From contig LS998015.1 of assembly GCA_900498245.1 (NCBI GenBank), positions 1,825,746-1,889,745 of the forward strand: a DNA stretch of 64,000 nt, written 5' to 3'. This DNA is from Candidatus Zixiibacteriota bacterium. GTDB taxonomy: Bacteria > Zixibacteria > MSB-5A5 > GN15 > PGXB01. The position numbers and the translations under genes were made by a program. How positions within the stretch are numbered: position 1 is the first letter of the stretch; every line of letters begins with the position of its first letter. This document shows, piece by piece, positions 44,735 through 53,400 of this stretch. Under the pieces are notes generated by a model, which was not told the DNA's origin, ran no database searches, and was given only the letters and a program-made list of their open reading frames with translations.

Positions 44735-46492
44735 ATGAACAAAGTGAAAATAACCATTGATGATCACCCGGTGGAAATTGACGAAGGCACTTTCGTTTTG
44801 GATGCGGCCAGGAGTCTGGGCGTGTATATTCCGACCCTCTGTCATTATCCTTACATGACTCCCTATGCGGCCTGTCGCATCTGCGTGGTCGAAGCCAGGG
44901 ACAGTAGAGGCTGGTCCAAAATTGTCACCTCCTGCAATTATCCCGTCTGGGATGGCCTAAAGATTCTAACCACCACTCCGCGCGTTCTCAATGCCCGCCG
45001 AACCAATTTGGAAATGCTGATTAGCCGCTGTGCGCCGATTCCCATCCTCCAGCAACTGGCGGAGCAATTCGGCATCGAGAATCCCCGCTGGGGTGATAAC
45101 GAAGATACCTGCATTTTATGCGGACTCTGCGTACGGGTTTGCGATGAAGTGGTTGGAGCGCATGCCCTGTCTTTCAGCGATCGGGGAATATCCCGGAAAG
45201 TTTCCACGCCCTTTAGCGGCGAAAGCGACGATTGCATCCTATGCGGAGCCTGCGCCAAAGTCTGCCCCACCGGTCACATAAAACTCGAGGAAATCGAAAA
45301 TCGGCAAATTGTCCACCATGAAATCAATCTGGGGCCCAATTCCGCCATCACTCTTCCCTTCCGGCAGGCCGTTCCCAATGTCCCCCGCATAAATCCGGAA
45401 CATTGCATTCACTTCAACACCGGCGGCTGCAAAGTCTGTTCACGGGTCTGCCCCAAAGATTGCATTCATTATGATGACACCGAACAGACCGAAGAAATGG
45501 AAATCGGGGCCGTTATTATGGCCACCGGTTTTGACAACTTCGACCCCACTCCGCTGAAGCAATTTGGCTACGGTCGCTATCCGAACGTCATAACATCCGA
45601 AGAATTTGAAATGATGAATAATGCCGCCGGGCCGACCGGTGGCAAGATTTTGATGGAAAACGGCGAAGAACCGCGAGCCATCGGTATTTTACATTGCATC
45701 GGCAGCCGCGACCAGAATCATCATAAGTATTGCAGCCGTGTCTGTTGCATGTATGCCTTCAAGTTTTCCCATCTTGTTAAAGAGAAGACCGGCGCCGAAG
45801 TCTATCAGTTCTATATTGATATCCGCAGTTTCGGCAAGGGTTACGAGGAATTCTACCAGAGGATTCTTGACGAAGATGTGAATATCATACGCGGCAAAGC
45901 CGCCGAAGTTGTTCCATCCGGGTACCGAAGAGGTGAAGAGGGGCACCTTTTGATCCAGTGCGAGGATACGCTGATCGGGAAATTCCGCGAAATTCCCGTA
46001 GATATGGTCATCCTCTGCACGGCTCTGGAGGCGCGCAAGGATGCCAAAGAGATGGCCCGCAAATTCAACATTTCAACCGGCGCCGACGGATGGTTCATTG
46101 AGGCCCATCCGAAGCTGGGACCGGTTTCAACCACCACCGATGGCGTCTATCTGGCCGGGACCTGCCAGGGCCCAAAAGATATTCCCGATACCGTGGCCCA
46201 GGGCGGGGCGGCCGCCTCGCATGCTCTCAAGCTGCTCTGTCAGGGGGAAATTATGATGGATGCCGCCTATGCGGAAATTCGCGAAGAGTTCTGCAGCGGT
46301 TGCCGCATGTGTAACGACCTCTGCTCATATAACGCCATTGATTTTCTCAGTGATAAAAAAGTCAGTGTCATCAATTCCGCGATGTGCAAAGCCTGCGGAA
46401 CTTGCGTGGCGGCCTGCCCCTCCGGCGCTATTGTGGCCCGCCACTTCACTGACGATCAAATCTACGCGCAAATCGAAGGGATGCTGATATGA
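44735..46492 (+). CDS. Fusion of NuoG-like N-terminus with the C-terminal half of HdrA
   Basis: A 585-residue fusion. Residues 1-75 are a plant-type [2Fe-2S] domain (Cys36, 47, 50 and 67) as in NuoG/HoxU. The His-ligated cluster region that normally follows is degenerate. Two [4Fe-4S] motifs come next (Cys126/129/132/136 and Cys167/170/173/177). From about residue 195 the chain is HdrA: LPFRQAVPN, Cys224 and Cys232/235/239, GAVIMATGFDNFDP, GRYPNVITSEEFE, HCIGSRDQN with YCSRVCCMYA, YIDIRSFGKG, and GTCQGPKDIPDTVAQ, which closes the FAD site. Two terminal [4Fe-4S] motifs (CSGCRMCNDLC, CKACGTCVAAC) finish it. ATG at 44735 follows AGGAG and has a 10-bp gap to nuoF; an upstream TTG is not supported. 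Confidence 0.9.
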   Translation: MNKVKITIDDHPVEIDEGTFVLDAARSLGVYIPTLCHYPYMTPYAACRICVVEARDSRGWSKIVTSCNYPVWDGLKILTTTPRVLNARRTNLEMLISRCAPIPILQQLAEQFGIENPRWGDNEDTCILCGLCVRVCDEVVGAHALSFSDRGISRKVSTPFSGESDDCILCGACAKVCPTGHIKLEEIENRQIVHHEINLGPNSAITLPFRQAVPNVPRINPEHCIHFNTGGCKVCSRVCPKDCIHYDDTEQTEEMEIGAVIMATGFDNFDPTPLKQFGYGRYPNVITSEEFEMMNNAAGPTGGKILMENGEEPRAIGILHCIGSRDQNHHKYCSRVCCMYAFKFSHLVKEKTGAEVYQFYIDIRSFGKGYEEFYQRILDEDVNIIRGKAAEVVPSGYRRGEEGHLLIQCEDTLIGKFREIPVDMVILCTALEARKDAKEMARKFNISTGADGWFIEAHPKLGPVSTTTDGVYLAGTCQGPKDIPDTVAQGGAAASHALKLLCQGEIMMDAAYAEIREEFCSGCRMCNDLCSYNAIDFLSDKKVSVINSAMCKACGTCVAACPSGAIVARHFTDDQIYAQIEGMLI

Positions 46493-46944
46493 GTTTCGAA
46501 CCCAAAATAATCGGATTCCTCTGCAACTGGTGCAGTTATACCGGTGCCGACCTGGCCGGGACGGCCCGGATGAAATATCCGCCCAACATGATGAGTATTC
46601 GTGTCATGTGCAGTGGCCGAATCGATCCCGGCTTCATCCTCAGTGCCTTCAGCAAAGGCGCCGATGGCGTCCTGGTTTGTGGTTGCCATCCCGGCGATTG
46701 CCATTATGTAGAGGGAAATTACAAGTGCATGCGCCGCATTCCTCTCACGAAAAAAATACTCAATGAGATGGGAATCGCGCCGGAACGGCTTCGTCTGGAA
46801 TGGGTCTCGGCTTCCGAAGGAGCCCGCTTCCAGCAAATTGTATCCGAGTTCACCGAACAGATTCGTGCCCTGGGGCCGCTCCAGTTGAAAGAGATGATAT
46901 TTGAGCCCGACGAGCATCTTCACCACGAAGCAGGGAGGTTATAG
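46489..46944 (+). CDS. mvhD: MvhD/FlpD-like subunit
   Basis: A 151-residue subunit that bridges the hydrogenase and HdrA and binds a [2Fe-2S] cluster. Family motifs are CNWCSYTGADLAG (residues 12-24), IRVMCSGRID near 40, and GVLVCGCHPGDCHY with GNYKCMRR in the middle. In methanogens it passes electrons from MvhAG to HdrA. Here it lies between the fused HdrA C-half gene (ATGA overlap) and the hydrogenase small subunit (2-bp gap), the same relative position as in Mvh operons. Confidence 0.94.
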   Translation: MSFEPKIIGFLCNWCSYTGADLAGTARMKYPPNMMSIRVMCSGRIDPGFILSAFSKGADGVLVCGCHPGDCHYVEGNYKCMRRIPLTKKILNEMGIAPERLRLEWVSASEGARFQQIVSEFTEQIRALGPLQLKEMIFEPDEHLHHEAGRL

Positions 46945-46946
46945 TT

Positions 46947-47918
46947 ATGGCAAAACCAAAATTAGCGGTCTATTGGGCGGCTTCGTGCGGCGGTTGCGAT
47001 ATCGCCATCCTCGATATCGAGGAAAAAATCCTTGATGTCGCGGGCTTCTTTGACCCGGTTTTCTGGCCATGTGCGATGGATACGAAATATGATGATATTC
47101 GCAATATGCCGGATAAATCAATCACTCTGACCCTCTTTAATGGCGCCATCCGCAACGATGAGAATTATGAAATAGCCAAACTTCTCAGGCAGAAGTCGGT
47201 CGTCCTCTGTGCCTTCGGCAGTTGCGCTTCGGAAGGATGTATCCCTGGCCTGGCCAATTTGTATGATAAAACGTCCATCATCGACTACGTCTACAAAAAA
47301 TCACCGTCGCTGGATAACCCCGAAGGAACTATTCCCTCGATTGCCCACAAGGTTCCCGAAGGTGTCATAACCATTCCGGAGATGTGGAATACCGTCCGGA
47401 CATTGGGGCAGACGGTCGATGTCGATTATATAATCCCGGGATGTCCTCCCCAGTCCAACCAGATTGCGGCTGTTGTGGCGGCCGTAATTAACATTCTGAG
47501 TAATGGCAAGCCGCTCCCTCCCAAAGGGACTGTTCTGGGCGCCAGCGATAAGAGTTGTTGCGATGAATGTCAGCGGGAACGAAATGTCAAAAAGATAAAG
47601 AAATTCGTCCGGCCCTATGAAATCAGGACCGATCCCAATCTCTGCCTTCTGGAACAAGGCATTGTCTGTATGGGCCCGGCCACTCGCGCCGGGTGCGGCG
47701 CCAAATGTGTGAACGCCGGTGTTCCTTGCCGAGGCTGCTATGGTTTGCCGATTAATATCCGGGATCAGGGGGCCAAAATGGCCTCCGCCATCGCCAGCGT
47801 GATCGATTCCACCGATCCCGACGAAATCGAAAAAATAATCGCCACCATTCCCGATCCGGTCGGGACCTTCTATCGATTCAGTCTTCCCGATTCCATGTTG
47901 AGGAGGGTACAGCGATGA
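46947..47918 (+). CDS. mvhG: [NiFe]-hydrogenase small subunit (group 3c, MvhG-like)
   Basis: A 323-residue soluble small subunit without twin-arginine signal. The proximal-cluster motif is SCGGCDIAILD (residues 13-23), with further ligands in GSCASEGCIPG and IIPGCPPQ. Two more clusters use cysteines in CCDECQRE, CLLEQGIVCMG and GCGAKCVNAGVPCRGCYG. The low size and lack of a membrane signal fit the cytoplasmic methyl-viologen-reducing group. GGAGG lies just before the ATG. It overlaps the large subunit gene by four bases. Confidence 0.94.
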   Translation: MAKPKLAVYWAASCGGCDIAILDIEEKILDVAGFFDPVFWPCAMDTKYDDIRNMPDKSITLTLFNGAIRNDENYEIAKLLRQKSVVLCAFGSCASEGCIPGLANLYDKTSIIDYVYKKSPSLDNPEGTIPSIAHKVPEGVITIPEMWNTVRTLGQTVDVDYIIPGCPPQSNQIAAVVAAVINILSNGKPLPPKGTVLGASDKSCCDECQRERNVKKIKKFVRPYEIRTDPNLCLLEQGIVCMGPATRAGCGAKCVNAGVPCRGCYGLPINIRDQGAKMASAIASVIDSTDPDEIEKIIATIPDPVGTFYRFSLPDSMLRRVQR

Positions 47919-49399
47919 AGCAAATACTGATTGATCCCATCACTCGCCTTGAAGGGCATGGCAAAATACATCTGTTTGTCAATGATGATGGCAGTCTCGC
48001 CAATGCTTATTTTCAGGTCCCGGAACTTCGCGGCTTTGAACGGTTCTGCGTGGGGCGGCCGGTCGAGGAAATGTGCCGGATCACGACCCGGATTTGCGGG
48101 GTTTGCCCCGATGCTCATCATATGGCCGCCGCCAAGGCCGCTGACGCCGTCTATGGCGTCACTATCCCATCGGCGGCGCGCAAACTCCGGGAATTGATGT
48201 ACAACGCATTTTATGCCGGTGACCATACCACTCACTTTTATGCCCTGGGCGGGCCGGATTTCGTCTGCGGTCCCGACGCCCCGCCGGCCGAGAGAAATAT
48301 CTTGGGTGTGATTGCGAAAGTCGGACTCGATGCCGGGAAGAAAGTCATTGCCCAGCGAGCCCGAGGCCAGAGAATTATTGAGATAATCGGCGGGAAGAAG
48401 GTCCATCCCGTGACCTCTCTCCCCGGGGGGCTTTCCAAACGCATCACCAGAGAAGAACAGCAGGAAATGATTGCGATAGGAAAAGAGATGGTGGAATTCG
48501 CCAAATTCACCATCAAGGTTCTAAATGATGTGGTTCTATCTAATGATGCTTATGTCGATCTTATTCTCTCTGACACTTTCGCTCACAAAACCTATAACAT
48601 GGGCTTGGTCGATGCTGGCAACAAGGTCACTTTTTATGACGGTACGGTGCGTGTCACCGCGCCCGACGGCACCGAGCATGCCAAATATGCCCCGAAGGAC
48701 TATCTCAATTATGTCGCCGAACATGTCGAGCCGTACAGTTATCTGAAATATCCTTTCCTGAAAAAAGTCGGTTGGAAAGGTTTTGTTGACGGTATGGAGT
48801 CCGGTGTCTATAAGGCCAGTCCTCTATCCCGACTCAATGTCTCCGACGGCATGGCCACACCGCTGGCGCAGGCCGAATATGAACGATTCTACGAAACCCT
48901 TACCGGAGACAAATCCGGCAAGACCCCGGTGCACGCCACTCTGGCCACCCATTGGGCCCGCGTCGTCGAATTGGTCTTCGCCTGCGAGGCCACTCTGTTG
49001 CAGGCTCAAGATGAAGAAATAATCTCGGATCATGTTTTTGAACCGCCCACCGGAATAGTGGGAGAAGGCGTCGGAATCGTGGAAGCACCTCGCGGGACCC
49101 TGACCCATCATTATAAGACCGACAAGAATGGCATTATTACCGAGGCCAATTTAATTGTCGGCACTACTAACAATAATGCGCCTATATCCATGTCGATAAA
49201 AAAAGCCGCCGAGGGCCTGATTAAGAAAGGGCATGAGATAACCGATGGCACTCTCAATAGAATCGAGATGGCCTTCCGGGCCTATGATCCCTGCTTCGGC
49301 TGCGCCACTCATTCCCTTCCCGGGCAGATGCCGATGGAAATTCTTATCCACGATGCCTGCAGCGGTGAGATAATTCAATCGCGAAGGAGGAACTTATGA
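47915..49399 (+). CDS. mvhA: [NiFe]-hydrogenase large subunit (group 3c, MvhA-like)
   Basis: A 494-residue catalytic subunit. The L1 motif RICGVC carries Cys61 and Cys64; the L2 motif DPCFGCATH carries Cys460 and Cys463, so all four Ni ligands are present. A 28-residue tail follows His466, which the maturation protease encoded next should remove. The N-terminal IDPITRLEGHGKI block is universal in the family. It takes up or releases H2 in the cytoplasm. The gene overlaps both neighbours by four bases. Confidence 0.96.
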   Translation: MKQILIDPITRLEGHGKIHLFVNDDGSLANAYFQVPELRGFERFCVGRPVEEMCRITTRICGVCPDAHHMAAAKAADAVYGVTIPSAARKLRELMYNAFYAGDHTTHFYALGGPDFVCGPDAPPAERNILGVIAKVGLDAGKKVIAQRARGQRIIEIIGGKKVHPVTSLPGGLSKRITREEQQEMIAIGKEMVEFAKFTIKVLNDVVLSNDAYVDLILSDTFAHKTYNMGLVDAGNKVTFYDGTVRVTAPDGTEHAKYAPKDYLNYVAEHVEPYSYLKYPFLKKVGWKGFVDGMESGVYKASPLSRLNVSDGMATPLAQAEYERFYETLTGDKSGKTPVHATLATHWARVVELVFACEATLLQAQDEEIISDHVFEPPTGIVGEGVGIVEAPRGTLTHHYKTDKNGIITEANLIVGTTNNNAPISMSIKKAAEGLIKKGHEITDGTLNRIEMAFRAYDPCFGCATHSLPGQMPMEILIHDACSGEIIQSRRRNL

Positions 49400-49914
49400 A
49401 ACCTCTCCTTGTGTTGTGTCTTGGCAACGAGATCCTGTCTGATGACGCCTTTGGCTCTCATGTTGCTCGACAGCTGAACCGCATCGAATATGAACTCGGC
49501 CAGGATGTGGAAGTGGTTTTTGCCTCTCTGGCCGGATTTAATCTTCTTGACTTGCTAGCCGGTAGAAAGAAGGCCTTGATCGTCGATACTATCATTACGA
49601 AAAAGGTCGAACCTGGGACCGTTCATTTTTTTCCCATGGGCGATCTTATCCCGTCGCGGAATCTGGCCGGCAGTCATGAAATTTCTTTGCCGAATGCCTT
49701 AAAACTGGCCGATTTGATGGGCATCAACACCCCCGATGATATTGATGTGCTGGCGGTTGAGGCCCAGGATGTCGAAACCTTGAGCGAACAGCTCACCGAG
49801 GCGGTCAAAGCCGCCATTCCGGAAGCGGTCGAATATGTCAAGGGTTGGGTTGTATTAAGAAATCAGGAGATATCGTCCAATGGAAACGGAGAGCAGAAAA
49901 GTGCCTCTATCTGA
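49396..49914 (+). CDS. Hydrogenase maturation protease (HyaD/HycI family)
   Basis: A 172-residue endopeptidase that trims the C-terminal extension of the large subunit once nickel is inserted. The family start LCLGNEILSDDAFG (about residues 5-18) contains the conserved Glu and Asp that bind nickel, and VDTIITKKVEPGTV and GSHEISLPNAL hold the second Asp and the conserved His. It overlaps mvhA by four bases and the next gene by 35. Confidence 0.92.
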   Translation: MKPLLVLCLGNEILSDDAFGSHVARQLNRIEYELGQDVEVVFASLAGFNLLDLLAGRKKALIVDTIITKKVEPGTVHFFPMGDLIPSRNLAGSHEISLPNALKLADLMGINTPDDIDVLAVEAQDVETLSEQLTEAVKAAIPEAVEYVKGWVVLRNQEISSNGNGEQKSASI

Positions 49915-50197
49915 AGGGGAGCCAAAAACGTGCCCTGAGTGCAATGGACGCGGCTGGGTCGATAACCGCTGCATCACTCCGGATCACGCTCACAAATGTA
50001 CCTATTGTCATGGTAAAGGATTTGACGCCCTGGAAAATACCTGTTACGCCTGCCATGGTACCGGCCAAATCGAAATCCGCCAGGTTGACTTGAATCCCTG
50101 CCCGCTCTGCGCCGGCGCCGGAATATATCCGGTTCCGGAATCGATGACAATAAAAGAATTTGCCTTTCGCCCCGGCCTCAAGAATAGAAAGGATTAA
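49880..50197 (+). CDS. Small CxxCxGxG zinc-finger protein (DnaJ-like cysteine-rich domain)
   Basis: A 105-residue protein whose centre has four knuckles: CPECNGRG, CTYCHGKG, CYACHGTG and CPLCAGAG. This is the two-zinc layout of the DnaJ cysteine-rich domain without a J domain. It starts inside the maturation protease gene in another frame, with GGAGATA upstream, and ends the hydrogenase operon. A role in assembling the metal-rich complex is plausible from context but not shown. Confidence 0.8.
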   Translation: METESRKVPLSEGEPKTCPECNGRGWVDNRCITPDHAHKCTYCHGKGFDALENTCYACHGTGQIEIRQVDLNPCPLCAGAGIYPVPESMTIKEFAFRPGLKNRKD

Positions 50198-50245
50198 TGG
50201 GGATAATAAAAAAGTCGGAGTAACAGTTGTCAGGTCTACTCCAGA

Positions 50246-50291
50246 TGGGGCAGGTCTCAGTCCTTTCTACACCCTGCCCCATTTTTATTTT
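50246..50291 (+). terminator. Intrinsic terminator of the hydrogenase operon
   Basis: TGGGGCAGG (50246-50254) pairs with CCTGCCCCA (50273-50281) around an 18-base loop, followed by TTTTTATTTT. It is about 50 bp past the last gene of the operon. Confidence 0.75.
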
Positions 50292-50433
50292 GTCCCAAGA
50301 CGATTTTCCTCTTCCCCTTTTAGATAAGTTTGCTACGGACCTTAAAATACTTATATTGTCGCCTGATGAGGCAAGGAGTAATTGTGTTAGCCCGATTATT
50401 CCAAAGGGCCGTTTATTATTAGGAGAAACTTAA

Positions 50434-53400
50434 TTGAATTTAAAGGAAATTCTTAGAGGATATAGCTTTTTGGGCTTTCTTCTGTCGCGCAAGGCCTGGG
50501 AAAGTCTGGAATTTGCGAAATTAAGCGGGTCGCTTCACTCAAAAGGCCCGCTTTCAGAAATATATTTATTGCGCCAGGTCGCCGATCGCATTAATGAGAA
50601 AAATATTGCGACAGGCATTTCAGTGCCCGCCGTACGCGCCGGTGAATTGGCTTCGGTGAGTATTCTCGTCGATATTCTTCGATATTTAATTGAAATTTAT
50701 GTTCACGAGGAACAGCCCGGCTCAATCGAGCGGGGATTGAAGTGGGTCGGGGGACAGCAGGGAAAAGATATTGTTTCGCAGCCGCCCCCTTCATTCGTCC
50801 GCCTTTTTCCGCCGGTTTCGGTTCTCCGGGGACAACAATTGGAGCCGGATTATTTCCGCAATTCTCAGGAAACACCATCGGAAAATGATCGCTTGATAGG
50901 CGAGATGACGCTTCTCTATATATCGAACGCCAATCCGGCTTTTCGCCCGTACCTGCTCCTTTTTGGTGATTCCGACCTGAAAACGCAATCGCCCTATGTC
51001 GCCATGATTCAGAATCTGGAGATTTATTTCGCTTCGCAGCCGCCGCTTTCTCATCTCGGGCTGACTCTATTCCAATGTCTCTATGCCCCTATTACGGCTT
51101 CTCCGGATTCTTTAAAAGACCAATTGGAATATATCCGCCGCCACTGGGGGCACTTCCTTCCGCTGGATCTCCTCGAGCGGCTCCTGCTGGCGGTCGATAT
51201 TCTTGAAGAAGAACGGGCCATGCGCGGTTTGGGCGCCGGCCGAATCGAGGCCCTTCGTTTTGACCGTGATTTCTTTGGATATGATCTCGCCTATGCCGAG
51301 CCGGCCGCTTTTAGCCGCGATGCCGATTGGATGTCTAATGTCGTTCTCATGGCCAAAAGCGTCTATGTCTGGCTCTTTCAACTTTCGCAAAAATATCAGC
51401 GGGATATCCGGCTTTTAAGCGACATCCCCGATGAGGAACTGGACCTATTGGCCCGCTGGGGCTTTACCGGTCTCTGGCTCATCGGTCTTTGGGAACGTTC
51501 CGACGCATCCCGCAAAATTAAACAGGCGATGGGCAATCCCGAAGCCGCCTCCTCCGCCTATTCTCTGTATGATTATGTTATCGCTCGTGATCTTGGAGGT
51601 GAGGACGCATTTCAGCAATTGAAGGAACGTGCCGCCCGTCGCGGCCTCCGCCTTGCCAGTGATATGGTCCCTAATCATATGGGCATCTATTCCAAATGGA
51701 CGATTGAACACCCGCAATGGTTTCTTCAATCCGATCACCCCCCCTTCCCGGTTTATCAATACAATGGGATGGATCTTTCCGAGGATCCGCGGGTCTGTCT
51801 TCAGATCGAAGACGGATATTGGCAACAGCGCGATGCCGCCGTCGTTTTCAAACGTATCGATAAATGGACCGGCGACACCAGATATATTTATCACGGCAAT
51901 GATGGTACCAGTATGCCGTGGAATGATACCGCTCAATTGAATTTCCTTATGCCCGAAGTCCGCGAGGCCGTCATACAGACGATTCTGCATGTGGCCAGGA
52001 AATTTTCTATTATTCGTTTTGATGCCGCCATGACCCTGGCCAAGCGCCATTATCAACGGCTTTGGTTTCCACAACCCGGCGAAGGCGGTGCCATTCCGTC
52101 ACGGGCCGAGCACGGTATGACCCGGGCCCAGTTTGATACCCTCATGCCGAAAGAATTCTGGCGCGAGGTCGTCGACCGCGTTGCGCAGGAGGTCCCTGAA
52201 ACCCTGCTTCTGGCCGAGGCTTTTTGGCTCATGGAGGGATATTTTGTTCGCACCCTGGGTATGCATCGAGTCTATAACAGCGCTTTCATGAATATGCTCA
52301 AAATGGAAGACAACGCCAAATACCGGACCACTTTAAAGAATGTCCTCGAATTCAGCCCCGAGGTCATTAAAAGATTTGTCAATTTTATGAATAACCCCGA
52401 CGAACGGAGCGCGGTCGATCAATTCGGGCGTGACGACAAATATTTTGGGGTGGCCGTAATGATGGTGACCATGCCGGGTCTCCCAATGTTTGGTCATGGA
52501 CAAATTGAGGGATTTTCGGAAAAGTATGGCATGGAATATCGTCGCTCCTATTGGGATGAAAAAATAGATTGGGGAATGGTGCATCGACACGAAAACCAGA
52601 TATTCCCTCTGATGCGCCGCCGTCACCTCTTCAGCGGGGCCGCTAATTTTGCTTTCTTTGATTTCGTGACTCCCGACGGCTGGGTGGACGAAAATGTCTT
52701 TGCCTATACCAATCGGGCCGGTGGCGAACGCGCCGTAATTCTTTACAATAATGCCTATAACACGACCCGGGGAACAATTCATACTTCGACCGCCATAAAC
52801 ATCGGCGATGGCGATAAATCTGTCCTGGTCCGACGCTCTCTCGGTGAAGCGCTGGCTCTAAATTCCTCTTCCGATTGTTTTTACGCCTTCCGCGATTATC
52901 AATCCGGACTAGAATACATTCGCTACGCACGTAATCTCATTGAACAGGGGTTATTTGCCGAGTTGCATGCTTATCAATATCATGCCTTCCTGGATTTTCG
53001 GGAAATTCATGATAACGACGGTTCCTGGCGGCGGCTGGAACAGAAACTGGACGGCGCAGGTGTTCCCAATATCGATGATGCCTATCGGGAGATGATTTTG
53101 GAACCGGTTCTCACCCCTTTCCGGCGCCTGGTCGATTACAATCGTCTCAAAAATTTATCAGAAACCTATCCTGACGAGCGAAAAAATATAATTTCAAATG
53201 CGAGCGATTTTTATTCATCCGCCGCCCGCTTCGCCGGTCTGACCGTCGGGATTGCGCCCATAATACAGCGCTTCATGTCCCATCTCGATTTATTGAGAAT
53301 CGCCCCCGGGCGAATCGAGAGCAAATCCAAACGCAAAATAAAACCATTAAAAGTGGATTCTGAAAAGCTTCCGGCATCGCATATTTTGAGCCATGTCATA

